This document shows, in pieces, positions 1 to 9,007 of a stretch of DNA of 64,000 nt (the first letter of the stretch is position 1; each line of letters begins with the position of its first letter). The notes under the pieces are model-generated. The model worked only from the letters and a program-made list of their open reading frames with translations. It was not told where the DNA came from and ran no database searches. The stretch comes from Saccharothrix australiensis. GTDB lineage: Bacteria > Actinomycetota > Actinomycetes > Mycobacteriales > Pseudonocardiaceae. Both the position numbers and the translations under genes were made by a program. The stretch covers positions 7,341,501 to 7,405,500 of the forward strand of contig NZ_RBXO01000001.1 of assembly GCF_003634935.1 (NCBI RefSeq). The letters are read 5' to 3'.

Positions 1-306
1 GAGGATCGAGCCGCCGGTCCGGGTGGACGACGGGTCGACCGCCAGCACCGCCACGCGGTGGCCCAGCCCGGTCAGCATCGAGCCGAACGCGTCGATGAAC
101 GTCGACTTCCCGACGCCGGGCACGCCCGTGATGCCGATCCGGTGCGCGCCGCCCGCGTGCGGCAGCAGCTCGACCAGCAGCTCCTGCGCCCGCGCCCGGT
201 GGTCCGCCCTGGTCGACTCGACCAGGGTGATCGCCCGCGCGAGGGTGCCCCGGTCGCCGGCGAGCACGCCCTTCGCGTACTCGCCGACGTCGACCGCCCT
301 AGGCAT
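1..306 (-). CDS. meaB: MeaB/ArgK-type GTPase of methylmalonyl-CoA mutase (N-terminal part, cut by window edge)
   Basis: Only the first 102 residues are inside the window; the rest lies beyond position 1. The Walker A motif GVPGVGKS is visible, preceded by GAHRIGI and followed by the VDPSS motif typical of the MeaB/ArgK G3E-family GTPases. These proteins protect and reload adenosylcobalamin-dependent methylmalonyl-CoA mutase. The ATG at 306 overlaps the last 8 bases of the mutase large-subunit gene, so the two are translationally coupled in one operon. Start and identity look secure; the C-terminus cannot be judged. Confidence 0.93.
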   Translation of the reverse strand, partial: MPRAVDVGEYAKGVLAGDRGTLARAITLVESTRADHRARAQELLVELLPHAGGAHRIGITGVPGVGKSTFIDAFGSMLTGLGHRVAVLAVDPSSTRTGGSIL

Positions 307-2500
307 GTCCGGGCTGACCGTGCCCCAGCCGCGCCGAGAGCCTGGCCAGCAGGTCGCCCGCCGCGTCCGCGATCACCGTGCCGGGCGGGAAGATGGCCGC
401 CGCGCCCGCCGCGCGCAGCGCGTCGAAGTCCTGCGGCGGGATGACGCCGCCGACCACGATCATGATGTCCTCGCGCCCCAGCGCGGCCAGCGCCGCCCGC
501 AGCGCGGGCACCAGCGTGAGGTGCCCGGCGGCCAGCGACGACACGCCGACGATGTGCACGTCGGCCTCCACGGCCTGGCGCGCCACCTCGTCCGGCGTCT
601 GGAACAGCGGGCCGACGTCCACGTCGAACCCGAGGTCGGCGAACGCGGTCGCGATCACCTTCTGCCCGCGGTCGTGCCCGTCCTGGCCCATCTTGGCGAC
701 CAGGATGCGCGGCCGGCGGCCCTCCTCCTCCGCGAACGCCGCGACCGCGGCCTGCGTGCCCTCCACCGCCGACCTCCGCTCCGGGGACACCGTGCCGACC
801 TCCTGGCGGTAGACGCCGGTGATCGTGCGGATCTGCGCCGAGTGCCGCCCCCACACCTTGCCCAGCGCCTCGGAGATCTCGCCGACGGTCGCCTTCGCCC
901 GCGCCGCGTCGATGGCCAGCTCCAGCAGGTTGCCGTCCGAGCCCGCCGCGCGGGTCAGCGCCGCCAGGGTCGAGTCCACTTCGGACTGGTCCCGTTCTTC
1001 GCGCAACCGCGCCAGTTTCGCGAGCTGCTGGGCGCGCACGCCGGCGTTGTCCACTTTGAGCACCTCGATCTGCTCGTCGGACTCCACCTGGTACTTGTTC
1101 ACGCCGATCACCGGCTGGCGGCCGGAGTCGATGCGGGCCTGGGTGCGCGCGGCGGCCTCTTCGATGCGCAGCTTGGGTATGCCCGCGTCGATCGCCTTCG
1201 CCATGCCGCCCGCCGCCTCGACCTCCGTGATGTGCGCCCACGCGCGGTGCGCCAGGTCGTGCGTGAGGCGTTCCACGAACGCGCTGCCGCCCCACGGGTC
1301 GATCACCCGCGTCGTGCCCGACTCCTGTTGCAGCAGCAGCTGGGTGTTCCGGGCGATGCGCGCGGAGAAGTCGGTCGGCAGCGCCAGCGCCTCGTCCAGC
1401 GCGTTGGTGTGCAGCGACTGCGTGTGCCCCTGCGTCGCGGCCATCGCCTCCACGCAGGTGCGGGCCACGTTGTTGAACACGTCCTGCGCCGTCAGCGACC
1501 AGCCGGACGTCTGGCAGTGCGTGCGCAGCGACAGCGACTTGGGCGACTTCGGCCCGAAGCCCTTGACCAGCTTGGCCCACAGCAGCCGCGCGGCGCGCAG
1601 CTTGGCGACCTCCATGAAGAAGTTCATGCCGACGGCCCAGAAGAACGACAGGCGCGGCGCGAACGCGTCGACGTCCAGCCCCGCGCCCCGGCCCGCCCGC
1701 AGGTACTCGACGCCGTCCGCCAGCGTGTACGCCAGCTCCAGGTCGGCCGTCGCGCCCGCCTCCTGCATGTGGTAGCCGGAGATCGAGATCGAGTTGAACT
1801 TCGGCATCCGCCGCGAGGTGAAGGCGAAGATGTCCGAGATGATCCGCATGGACGGCTGCGGCGGGTAGATGTAGGTGTTGCGGACCATGAACTCCTTGAG
1901 GATGTCGTTCTGGATGGTCCCCGCCAGCAGTTCCGGCGCGACGCCCTGCTCCTCCGCCGCCACGACGTAGAGGGCGAGGACGGGCAGCACCGCGCCGTTC
2001 ATGGTCATGGACACCGACATCCGGTCCAGCGGGATGCCGTCGAACAGCTGCCGCATGTCGTAGATCGAGTCGATCGCCACGCCCGCCATGCCGACGTCGC
2101 CCGCGACGCGCGGGTGGTCGGAGTCGTAGCCGCGGTGCGTCGCCAGGTCGAACGCCACCGACAAACCCTTCTGGCCGGCCGCGAGGTTGCGGCGGTAGAA
2201 GGCGTTCGACTCCTCGGCGGTGGAGAAGCCCGCGTACTGGCGGATGGTCCACGGCTGGTTGACGTACATCGTCGGGTACGGGCCGCGCAGGAACGGCGCG
2301 ATGCCGGGGTAGGTGCCGAGGAAGTCCAGGCCCTCGGTGTCGGCGGCGGTGTAGACGGGCTTGACGCCGATGCCCTCGGGCGTCTCCCACACCAGCGCGT
2401 CCGCGCCCTTGCCGGTGGCCTCGTGCAGCGCTTCCTGCCACTGCCCGGCCGTGCCCGCGGGCGGCTCGCCGAGGTCGATCGAGGCGAAGTCGGGGATCAT
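299..2500 (-). CDS. mutB: Methylmalonyl-CoA mutase large (catalytic) subunit
   Basis: 733 residues, the usual length for the catalytic subunit. It interconverts (R)-methylmalonyl-CoA and succinyl-CoA with adenosylcobalamin, linking propionyl-CoA, odd-chain fatty acid and branched amino acid breakdown to the TCA cycle and supplying methylmalonyl-CoA for polyketides. The N-terminal TIM barrel carries the typical substrate-channel stretch YPTMYVNQPWTIRQYAGFS. The C-terminal B12 domain has the cobalt-ligand motif DGHDRG with the ligand His at about residue 609. The start ATG overlaps the mutA stop as ATGA, and the 3' end overlaps meaB by 8 bp, giving a tight mutA-mutB-meaB operon. Confidence 0.97.
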   Translation of the reverse strand: MIPDFASIDLGEPPAGTAGQWQEALHEATGKGADALVWETPEGIGVKPVYTAADTEGLDFLGTYPGIAPFLRGPYPTMYVNQPWTIRQYAGFSTAEESNAFYRRNLAAGQKGLSVAFDLATHRGYDSDHPRVAGDVGMAGVAIDSIYDMRQLFDGIPLDRMSVSMTMNGAVLPVLALYVVAAEEQGVAPELLAGTIQNDILKEFMVRNTYIYPPQPSMRIISDIFAFTSRRMPKFNSISISGYHMQEAGATADLELAYTLADGVEYLRAGRGAGLDVDAFAPRLSFFWAVGMNFFMEVAKLRAARLLWAKLVKGFGPKSPKSLSLRTHCQTSGWSLTAQDVFNNVARTCVEAMAATQGHTQSLHTNALDEALALPTDFSARIARNTQLLLQQESGTTRVIDPWGGSAFVERLTHDLAHRAWAHITEVEAAGGMAKAIDAGIPKLRIEEAAARTQARIDSGRQPVIGVNKYQVESDEQIEVLKVDNAGVRAQQLAKLARLREERDQSEVDSTLAALTRAAGSDGNLLELAIDAARAKATVGEISEALGKVWGRHSAQIRTITGVYRQEVGTVSPERRSAVEGTQAAVAAFAEEEGRRPRILVAKMGQDGHDRGQKVIATAFADLGFDVDVGPLFQTPDEVARQAVEADVHIVGVSSLAAGHLTLVPALRAALAALGREDIMIVVGGVIPPQDFDALRAAGAAAIFPPGTVIADAAGDLLARLSARLGHGQPGHA

Positions 2501-4272
2501 CGCTCCACTCCGAGGAACTCGAGGGTGTGCTCCAGCACCCGCAGCGCCGGACTGCCGGTGTGGACGTACTCGTCGATCCGGGCGGCGGACTCCTTCCCCG
2601 CCAGCAGGACGCGCTCCGCGCCGGCCGCGCGCAGCGCCTCCGCGACGGGCGCGGCCAGTTCGGCGTAGGCGCTCTCGCTACCGCACAGGCAGGCGATCCG
2701 CGCCCCGCTCCGCCGGAACGCCGCGACGACGTCCTCGACGGTCTCGGTCGCGCCCGCCTGCGGCGTCGCGATCCCGCCCGCCTGGAACAGGTTCGCGGCG
2801 AAGGTCGCCCGCGCGGTGTGCGCGGCGACCGGGCCCAGCGTGGCGAGGAAGACGGCGGGTCGCTCGGGCGCGGCGTCCGCCGCGTCCCGCAGCGCCTCGA
2901 ACGCCTGCGCGTACCGGACGCGCGGCAGGCCGCCGGACGGTTCCGCCGGCGCGGGCCGCCGCACCACGGGCGCCTCGTCCGGGTTCGGGAACTCGCTGAC
3001 CCCGGTGATGGCGTCGGTGCGGTCGGCCAGGTTCGCGACCCGCCGCTCCCAGGTGGCCGCGATCCGGTCCGCCACCAGGTCGAACGCGCCCGGCAGGCCG
3101 CCCGCGGCCTCGATCTCCCGGAACCACGCCCAAGCCGCGTGCGCGAGGTCGTCGGTGAGCCGCTCGACGTACCAGGAGCCGCCCGCCGGGTCGATGACGC
3201 CCGCCAGCCTGGACTCCTCCAGCAGCAGCGCCTGGGTGTTGCGCGCGATGCGCCGCGAGAAGTCGTCCGGCAGGCCGATCGCGTGGTCGAAGGGCAGCAC
3301 CGTCACCGCGTCCGCGCCGCCGAGCCCAGCCCCGAAGCAGGCCACGGTGGTGCGCAGCATGTTCACCCACGGGTCGCGGCGGGTCATCATCGCGGGCGAC
3401 GTGACGGCGTGCTGCGCCTGCGGCGCCGGCGCGCCCGCGACCTCGGTCACGCGGGCCCACAACCGCCGCGCGGCGCGGAACTTCGCGATGGTGAGGAACT
3501 GGTCGGCGGTCGCCGCGTACCGGAACTCCAGCAGCCGCGCCGCTTCCGCCGCGGACAGGCCGAAGCCGGTGAGCGCGCGCAGGTAGGCGACACCGGCCGC
3601 GAGGGACGCGCCCAGTTCCTGCGCGTCGGAACCGCCCGCCTCGTGGAACGGCAGGCCGTCCACCACGACCACGCGCAGCCCCGGGAACCGCCGCGCCCGC
3701 GCCACCAGGTCGCGCAGCGCGGCGAGGTCGGCGTCCGCGCCGGTGCGCGCCCGCACGCCGAGCGGGTCCGCGCCCACGTTGCCCCGGACCTCGCCGGCCG
3801 GCACGGGCCGCCGGTCCCAGACGTCGAGCATCGCGAGCCCGGCCGCCCGGAAGTCCGCGCCGGCGTCGACCACGACCGCCGCGAGGTCCAGGTGGACGTC
3901 GGCGAGCAGGTCGTCCAGGCGGTCGGCGGGCACGTGCCTGAGCCACAGCGACGTGACGCCGTTCTCCAGGTCCGCCAGCAAGGCGGCGGGGTCGGGGGCC
4001 ACGTGCTGCTGCCGCACGTCCCAGCCGCCGGTGACGCCCTGCGGCCGGCCGCCCCTGGTGAACGGCGCGAGGCCCGGAAAGCCGCTCGGCGGGGCGGTGT
4101 CGGCGGCGGTGTAGAGGGGCTGGACGCGGATGCCGTCGTAGGTCGTGGTCACCAGCGACTCGAAGTCCGCGCCGGACTTCCGGAGCACGCCCTGGACCAG
4201 TTCCAGCCACTGCTCCCGGTCGGGAGCGGGGAATTCGGCGGCCAGCGCCAGTTCGCCAGTCGGCTCCATCAT
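2497..4272 (-). CDS. mutA: Methylmalonyl-CoA mutase small subunit
   Basis: 591 residues from the chosen ATG. The protein has the mutase barrel fold and a C-terminal B12-like domain (ending ...VLEHTLEFLGVER) that lacks the DxHxxG cobalt-ligand motif. This is normal for the non-catalytic subunit of the heterodimer. The frame is open upstream to 4389, but the sequence there is not mutase-like. The ATG at 4272 sits exactly 7 nt downstream of a TAACCT -10 box, so a leaderless transcript is likely; a second ATG follows at once (4269). It is divergent from the kinase gene with a 100-bp gap, and its stop overlaps mutB by 4 nt. Confidence 0.94.
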   Translation of the reverse strand: MMEPTGELALAAEFPAPDREQWLELVQGVLRKSGADFESLVTTTYDGIRVQPLYTAADTAPPSGFPGLAPFTRGGRPQGVTGGWDVRQQHVAPDPAALLADLENGVTSLWLRHVPADRLDDLLADVHLDLAAVVVDAGADFRAAGLAMLDVWDRRPVPAGEVRGNVGADPLGVRARTGADADLAALRDLVARARRFPGLRVVVVDGLPFHEAGGSDAQELGASLAAGVAYLRALTGFGLSAAEAARLLEFRYAATADQFLTIAKFRAARRLWARVTEVAGAPAPQAQHAVTSPAMMTRRDPWVNMLRTTVACFGAGLGGADAVTVLPFDHAIGLPDDFSRRIARNTQALLLEESRLAGVIDPAGGSWYVERLTDDLAHAAWAWFREIEAAGGLPGAFDLVADRIAATWERRVANLADRTDAITGVSEFPNPDEAPVVRRPAPAEPSGGLPRVRYAQAFEALRDAADAAPERPAVFLATLGPVAAHTARATFAANLFQAGGIATPQAGATETVEDVVAAFRRSGARIACLCGSESAYAELAAPVAEALRAAGAERVLLAGKESAARIDEYVHTGSPALRVLEHTLEFLGVER

Positions 4273-4279
4273 GCTCCGC

Positions 4280-4285
4280 AGGTTA
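4280..4285 (-). promoter_or_regulatory. -10 box of leaderless mutA promoter
   Basis: Read on the minus strand, TAACCT is followed by 7 nt and then the mutA ATG. This is the TANNNT-to-start geometry of actinobacterial leaderless genes. No convincing -35 element was seen. Confidence 0.6.
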
Positions 4286-4372
4286 CCCACTAGTAGTGCG
4301 GCGGCCGTGTGAGTTCCACCGCCGGAAACGATGCAGTCAGTGTTCCACGTGGCGGGGGCGCGCTGGTGGAGA

Positions 4373-6133
4373 ATGCTCCAGGTGGACACCGAACGCCTGG
4401 TCGCGGGCCGCTACCGGCTGCGCCACGTCCTGGGCAGGGGCTCGATGGGCACGGTGTGGGCCGCGCACGACGAGGTGCTGCGCCGCGACGTGGCGGTGAA
4501 GGAGGTGCTGGTCCCGCCGGGCATGCCCGACTCCGAGGCCGACCTGCTGCGGGAGCGCACGCTCCGCGAGGCGCGCTCGGTGGCCCAGCTGACTCACCCG
4601 AACGTGGTCACCCTGTACGACGTGGCGCAGATCGACGGCGACCCGTACGTGGTGCTGGAACTGGTGCCCTCCGAGTCGCTGGCGGACCTCGTGCGCCGGC
4701 GCGGACCGCTCGACGCCGCGCAGGGCGCGGTGGTCGCCGACGCCGTGGCCGCCGCGCTGGAGGCCGCCCACCGGGCCGGGATCACGCACCGCGACGTGAA
4801 GCCGGGCAACGTCCTGGTCGCGCACGACGGCCGCGTCAAGCTCACCGACTTCGGCATCGCGCGCAACGTCGCCGAAGCCACCCTCACCGGCCGGGGCATC
4901 GCGCTCGGCACGCCCGCGTTCATCGCGCCCGAGGTCGCGGCGGGTGGCACGGTGTCCGCGGCGGCCGACCTGTGGTCGCTGGGCGCCACCCTGTTCGCGG
5001 CCCTGACCGGGCGGGAGCCGTACGACGGCGCGAACGTCATGCGGATCATCCACGAGGTGGTCAACGGCGAGCCGCCGCCGGCCGACGAGTGCGGCGACCT
5101 GGCGCCGGTGGTGGCGGGACTGCTGGTCAAGGACCCCGAGGCGCGGACGCCGCTGGCCGAGGTCCGCCGCCGGGTGCGCCCGCTGCTGCCCGAGCCGGGC
5201 GTGGACGTGTTCCCGGCCGACGCCGACACCCGGCCGACGCCGGTCGCCGAGGCGGTCACCACGCCGGCCGCCGAGGCGGGTGCCGAGTCGGCGGCGGGGC
5301 CGCGCCCCTTCGGCCGGCCGCTGGTCAAGGCGCCCATCCCGCCCGACACGCCGCTGGCCGACGACCCCGGACCGCTGCCGTTCGAGGTCGCGCCGAAGCG
5401 GGCGGCGCCACGCCCGGCGGTGCCCGCCCTGGTCGTGGTGGCCGCGCTCGCCCTGTTCGTCGTCGGTGGTGGGGCGGGGTTCGCCGTGACCAGGACGTTG
5501 GCCGGCGCGTCCCTGCTGCCGCCGGCCGCGGTGGGCGGCCCTTCGCTGCCCGCGATCACCGATGACGCGCAGGTGCGGCCGACCACGGTGTCGGCCGCCA
5601 CCGCGAACGACGCGCCGGGCGCGCGGTTCACCATCTCGGTGGGCGCGGACTGGACGAGCTTCGTGGAGCAGCGGGCCAACAACGGCCTCGCGCCCAGCAC
5701 CGTCGTGCACTTCGTCGCGCCGACCGGCGCGCACGAGGTGACCGTGCAGCGGTTCGCCGACTTCTACCCTGGCCGCTCGACCGGCCAGTACCTGTCCCTG
5801 GTCCGGGACCGCTGGCCGGAGGGCCGGTACTTCGGTGAGGCGATCGACGTCACCGACCCGCTGGACCCGAACGCGCCCGAGCCGCCCGTGCAGTTCAGCT
5901 ACCGGACCGTGGAGAAGGCGATCGCGCCGGGCGACGGGTCCGACGGCGCCGGCCCGGACCTGCGGCGGTCGCGGTACTCGCGGGTCCTGCCGCGCGGGGC
6001 GGACCTGTGGGTGGTGGAGGTCGTGTTCCCGACCGAGCAGGAGGAGGTCGGCCGCAGCAAGCTGTTCGACACGATCGCGAATACGCTGTGTCCAATTGGC
6101 CCGACTCCGTCGGGCGGCTCGGCCGCCTGTTAG
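4373..6133 (+). CDS. Membrane-anchored Ser/Thr protein kinase (PknB-like catalytic domain)
   Basis: 586 residues from the ATG at 4373, which is preceded by GGTGGAGA. The kinase domain covers about residues 10-270: glycine loop GRGSMG (~21-26), catalytic Lys43 in AVKEV, HRD loop HRDVKPGN (His139-Asp141), DFG at Asp159, and APE. A Pro/Ala-rich juxtamembrane segment leads to one hydrophobic helix (~348-373). The external part, about 210 residues, has no PASTA repeats and no domain I recognise. The last residues (IGPTPSGGSAAC) are encoded by the first copy of a 54-bp repeat that continues past the stop codon, so the natural C-terminus may have been altered. An isolated gene divergent from mutA; the signal it senses is unknown. 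Confidence 0.93.
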   Translation: MLQVDTERLVAGRYRLRHVLGRGSMGTVWAAHDEVLRRDVAVKEVLVPPGMPDSEADLLRERTLREARSVAQLTHPNVVTLYDVAQIDGDPYVVLELVPSESLADLVRRRGPLDAAQGAVVADAVAAALEAAHRAGITHRDVKPGNVLVAHDGRVKLTDFGIARNVAEATLTGRGIALGTPAFIAPEVAAGGTVSAAADLWSLGATLFAALTGREPYDGANVMRIIHEVVNGEPPPADECGDLAPVVAGLLVKDPEARTPLAEVRRRVRPLLPEPGVDVFPADADTRPTPVAEAVTTPAAEAGAESAAGPRPFGRPLVKAPIPPDTPLADDPGPLPFEVAPKRAAPRPAVPALVVVAALALFVVGGGAGFAVTRTLAGASLLPPAAVGGPSLPAITDDAQVRPTTVSAATANDAPGARFTISVGADWTSFVEQRANNGLAPSTVVHFVAPTGAHEVTVQRFADFYPGRSTGQYLSLVRDRWPEGRYFGEAIDVTDPLDPNAPEPPVQFSYRTVEKAIAPGDGSDGAGPDLRRSRYSRVLPRGADLWVVEVVFPTEQEEVGRSKLFDTIANTLCPIGPTPSGGSAAC

Positions 6134-6212
6134 TCGGCGGCTCACGGGAATGCGTTGGATTGGCCCGACTCCGTCGGGCGGCTCGGCCGCCTGGAAGTCG
6201 GCGGCTCACGGG
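6095..6212 (+). repeat. Two 54-bp REP-like repeats, each with two hairpins
   Basis: Copy 1 is 6095-6148 and copy 2 is 6159-6212 (period 64 bp). They differ at only two positions. Each contains a 7-bp hairpin (GCCCGAC-tcc-GTCGGGC) followed by a 6-bp hairpin (GGCGGC-tcg-GCCGCC). Copy 1 overlaps the 3' end and stop codon of the kinase gene. Confidence 0.85.
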
Positions 6213-6260
6213 GCGAGATCTGCCGATCGAAAAGCGTGATCGACAGATCTCGCGCCGTGA
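6206..6260. terminator. Long imperfect palindrome, likely terminator or end of a repeat element
   Basis: TCACGG (6206-6211) pairs with CCGTGA (6255-6260). GCGAGATCTG (6213-6222) pairs with CAGATCTCGC (6244-6253), and GATC pairs just inside. That makes about 23 paired bases with three mismatches around a short A-rich loop. There is no T-tract. It directly continues the second 54-bp repeat. It could terminate the kinase transcript, or be part of a miniature mobile or REP element. Confidence 0.6.
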
Positions 6261-6334
6261 ACCACCGACGCGGCCTCGCGGGAGTGCGGGCTGGCCCTGC
6301 GGGGTGGGCGGCGGCGGGGTGGGGGTTTGGATAT

Positions 6335-6340
6335 TAGGCT
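6335..6340 (+). promoter_or_regulatory. -10 box of leaderless PNP promoter
   Basis: TAGGCT is followed by 7 nt (CGCGGCC) and then GTG at 6348. The geometry argues that the GTG is both transcription and translation start; the in-frame TTG at 6327 would lie upstream of the -10 box. Confidence 0.65.
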
Positions 6341-6347
6341 CGCGGCC

Positions 6348-7151
6348 GTGACCGCCATCAGTGAAGACAGCGCCCTCGAAGCGCAGGCCGCCGCCGCGCT
6401 CGCCGAGCGGACCGGTGTGGACCGGCACGACATCGCCGTCGTCCTCGGGTCGGGCTGGCGGCCCGCCGCCGACGTCATCGGCGAACCCTCCGCCGAGGTG
6501 CCGATGGGCGAGTTGCCGGGCTTCGAGCCGCCCACCGCGTTCGGTCACGGCGGGACCATCCGGTCGGTGCCGGTCGGCGACAAGAGGGTCCTCGTCCTGC
6601 TCGGCCGCACGCACGGTTACGAGGGCAAGGGCGTCCAGAAGGTCGTGCACGGCGTGCGGACGGCCGCCGCCGCGGGCGTGCGGTCGGTGGTGCTCACCAA
6701 CGCGGCGGGCGGGCTGCGGCAGGGCATGTCCGTCGGCCAGCCGGTGCTGATCAGCGACCACCTGAACCTGACCGCCTCGTCGCCGCTGGTCGGCGCGCGG
6801 TTCGTCGACCTGACCGACCTGTACTCGCCGCGCCTGCGCGGCCTCGCGCGGGAGATCGACCCGTCGCTGGAGGAGGGCGTCTACGCCGGGCTGCCCGGAC
6901 CGCACTTCGAGACGCCCGCCGAGATCCGGATGCTGCGCGGGATGGGCGCGGACCTGGTCGGCATGTCGACCGTGCTGGAGGCCATCGCCGCGCGGGCCGA
7001 GGGCGTCGAGGTGTTCGGCTTGTCGCTGGTGACGAACCTCGCGGCGGGCATCACCGGTGAGCCGCTCAACCACGAAGAGGTGCTGGAGGCCGGGGCCGCG
7101 GCGGCCGGTCGGATGGGCGCGCTGCTGCGGGAACTGGTGACCAGGGCATGA
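6348..7151 (+). CDS. Purine nucleoside phosphorylase
   Basis: 267 residues from GTG 6348. Trimeric PNP (PNP/MTAP family) splits purine (deoxy)ribonucleosides with phosphate into base and (deoxy)ribose-1-phosphate. Family motifs are present: VVLGSGW near the N-terminus, GRTHGYEGKG, VLTNAAGGLRQGM, the LPGPHFETPAEIRML purine-pocket segment and GMSTVLEAIAAR. The stop overlaps the start of the phosphohexomutase (ATGA). The two enzymes are therefore translationally coupled, consistent with converting (deoxy)ribose-1-phosphate to the 5-phosphate. No PNP-specific regulator is adjacent. Confidence 0.96.
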   Translation: MTAISEDSALEAQAAAALAERTGVDRHDIAVVLGSGWRPAADVIGEPSAEVPMGELPGFEPPTAFGHGGTIRSVPVGDKRVLVLLGRTHGYEGKGVQKVVHGVRTAAAAGVRSVVLTNAAGGLRQGMSVGQPVLISDHLNLTASSPLVGARFVDLTDLYSPRLRGLAREIDPSLEEGVYAGLPGPHFETPAEIRMLRGMGADLVGMSTVLEAIAARAEGVEVFGLSLVTNLAAGITGEPLNHEEVLEAGAAAAGRMGALLRELVTRA

Positions 7152-8764
7152 CGTTGACCCCGGCGCTGCGGGACGCGACCTTCCGGTGGATCGCCGACGA
7201 CCCCTCGCCCGAGACGCGCGCCGAGTTGCAGGGCGTGCTGGCGCGGGCGATGGGCGGCGACGCGGCGGCCGAGGCCGACCTCGCGGACCGGATGGCGGGC
7301 ACGCTGACGTTCGGCACGGCCGGGTTGCGCGGTCCGGTGCGGGCCGGCTCGAACGGCATGAACCGGGCGGTGGTGATCCGCGCCACGGCCGGGCTGGCGG
7401 CGTGGCTGACCGCGCGCGGGGAGACCGGCACCGTGTTCGTGGGCCGGGACGCCCGGCACGGCTCGGAGGAGTTCTGCACGGCCGCCGCGTCGGTGCTGGC
7501 CGCCGCGGGCTTCACGGTGCGGGTGCTGCCGGGGCCGCTGCCGACGCCCGTGCTCGCGTTCCTGGTGCGCAGGCACCGCGCGGTCGCGGGCGTGCAGATC
7601 ACCGCGTCGCACAACCCGCCCGCCGACAACGGCTACAAGCTCTATCTCGCCGGCGGCGGGCAGATCGTGCCGCCCGCGGACCGCGAGATCGAGGCGGCCA
7701 TCGCCCGGGTGCCCGCCGCGGTGTCCGTGCCGCTGTCGGACGACTACCTGCCGGTGAGCGACGCCGAGGTGGACGAGTACGTGGAGCGCGTCGCGTCGCT
7801 GCCCCGCGGCACGGCCCGCGACCTGCGGGTGGCGTTGACGCCCATGCACGGCGTCGGCGGCCAGATGGCCGTGGACGCGTTGCGGCGCGCGGGCTTCACC
7901 GACGTGCGGGTGGTGCGCGAGCAGGCCGTGCCGGACCCGGACTTCCCGACGGTCGCGTTCCCGAACCCGGAGGAGCCGGGCGCGGCCGACCGCCTGCTGG
8001 AGCTGGCCGCCGCCGAGGACGCCGACCTGGCCATCGCGCTGGACCCCGACGCGGACCGGTGCGCGCTGGGCGTCCGCGAGCGGGACGGTTCGTGGCGGAT
8101 GCTGCGCGGCGACGAGACCGGCGTGCTGCTCGGCTCACTTGTCCTGTCCACTGTGGACACGCCGGATCCCTTGGTGGCCACGACGATCGTGTCGTCGTCG
8201 CTGCTGAAGTCGATCGCCGCCGCGCACGGCGCCCGGTACGCCGAGACGCTGACCGGCTTCAAGTGGCTGGTGCGCGCGGGCGACGGCCTGGTGTTCGCGT
8301 ACGAGGAGGCGCTGGGCAACTGCGTCGACCCGCAGCACGTGAACGACAAGGACGGCATCTCGGCGGCCGTCGTGGCGTGCGACCTGGCGGCCGGGCTGAA
8401 GGCGGCCGGGCGGACGTTGCCGGACGCGCTGGACCAGCTCGCGCTCGACCACGGGCTGCACCTCACCGACCAGGTGTCGTTGCGGTTCACCGACCTGAGC
8501 CACATCGGCGCGCTGATGGCGCGGCTGCGCGGCGACCCGCCGGCCGGGTTCGCGTTCGAGGACCTGCTGCCCGAGGCGGACGTCGTGCGCCTGACGGCCG
8601 ACGGCGTGCGGGTCGTGGTGCGGCCGTCGGGCACCGAGCCGAAGTTGAAGGCGTACCTGGAGGTCGTCGAACCGGTCGACGACCTCGCCGACAGCCGGGT
8701 GCGCGCGGAGGAACGCCTGGCGGCGCTCCGGGCCAGGGTCTCCGAGCTGCTCGCGCCGCAGTAG
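7148..8764 (+). CDS. Phosphopento-/phosphohexomutase (PGM/PMM family)
   Basis: 538 residues, alpha-D-phosphohexomutase superfamily. The phosphoserine loop TASHNPP has catalytic Ser at about 154. The metal-binding loop DPDADR, the sugar-binding EEALG-type loop (YEEALGN) and the C-terminal phosphate-binding RPSGTEPKLK are all present. The family moves phosphate between C1 and C6 of hexoses or C1 and C5 of pentoses. Coupling to PNP by a 4-bp ATGA overlap suggests action on ribose-1-phosphate and deoxyribose-1-phosphate, which would feed deoC elsewhere in this window. Part of the 3' end (around 8745) is duplicated just downstream of the stop. Confidence 0.94.
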   Translation: MTLTPALRDATFRWIADDPSPETRAELQGVLARAMGGDAAAEADLADRMAGTLTFGTAGLRGPVRAGSNGMNRAVVIRATAGLAAWLTARGETGTVFVGRDARHGSEEFCTAAASVLAAAGFTVRVLPGPLPTPVLAFLVRRHRAVAGVQITASHNPPADNGYKLYLAGGGQIVPPADREIEAAIARVPAAVSVPLSDDYLPVSDAEVDEYVERVASLPRGTARDLRVALTPMHGVGGQMAVDALRRAGFTDVRVVREQAVPDPDFPTVAFPNPEEPGAADRLLELAAAEDADLAIALDPDADRCALGVRERDGSWRMLRGDETGVLLGSLVLSTVDTPDPLVATTIVSSSLLKSIAAAHGARYAETLTGFKWLVRAGDGLVFAYEEALGNCVDPQHVNDKDGISAAVVACDLAAGLKAAGRTLPDALDQLALDHGLHLTDQVSLRFTDLSHIGALMARLRGDPPAGFAFEDLLPEADVVRLTADGVRVVVRPSGTEPKLKAYLEVVEPVDDLADSRVRAEERLAALRARVSELLAPQ

Positions 8765-8810
8765 CGGGCCCGGTTGCCGAGCTGCTCGCGCCGGTGTGGC
8801 GGGCCGGGCT
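8744..8810 (+). repeat. Direct duplication of the phosphomutase 3' end
   Basis: The stretch CCGAGCTGCTCGCGCCG near 8745 recurs about 31 bp later near 8776. Similar GGCGGGCC(C)GG sequence follows each copy. One copy lies inside the gene and one beyond its stop codon, suggesting a local slippage duplication. Confidence 0.7.
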
Positions 8811-8922
8811 CCCGAACGGTTCGCGCGCCGGTGGCGGATCGGCGGCCGAGCGGCGGGCGGGGTGCTCCGGGTGTCCGGCGCGGTGCCGCGCCGGACACCG
8901 TGATCGGGGCTCGCCGCGATCG

Positions 8923-9007
8923 GGACGCCGTGTCGGTCACGACGCGGCGGCGGTCAGGACGCCGTGTCGGTCAGGACACCGTGTCGGTCAGGACGCGGCG
9001 GCGATCA
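8923..9007 (+). repeat. Five tandem 17-bp repeats across the end of a membrane-protein gene
   Basis: Units are 8923-8939, 8940-8956, 8957-8973, 8974-8990 and 8991-9007, each a variant of GGACGCCGTGTCGGTCA. The stop codon and last residues of the minus-strand membrane-protein gene lie in units 4 and 5. Confidence 0.85.

Noticed and set aside
8923..9007. Possible CRISPR array in the 17-bp repeats
   Set aside because: Units are directly adjacent with no spacers, so this is a simple tandem repeat.
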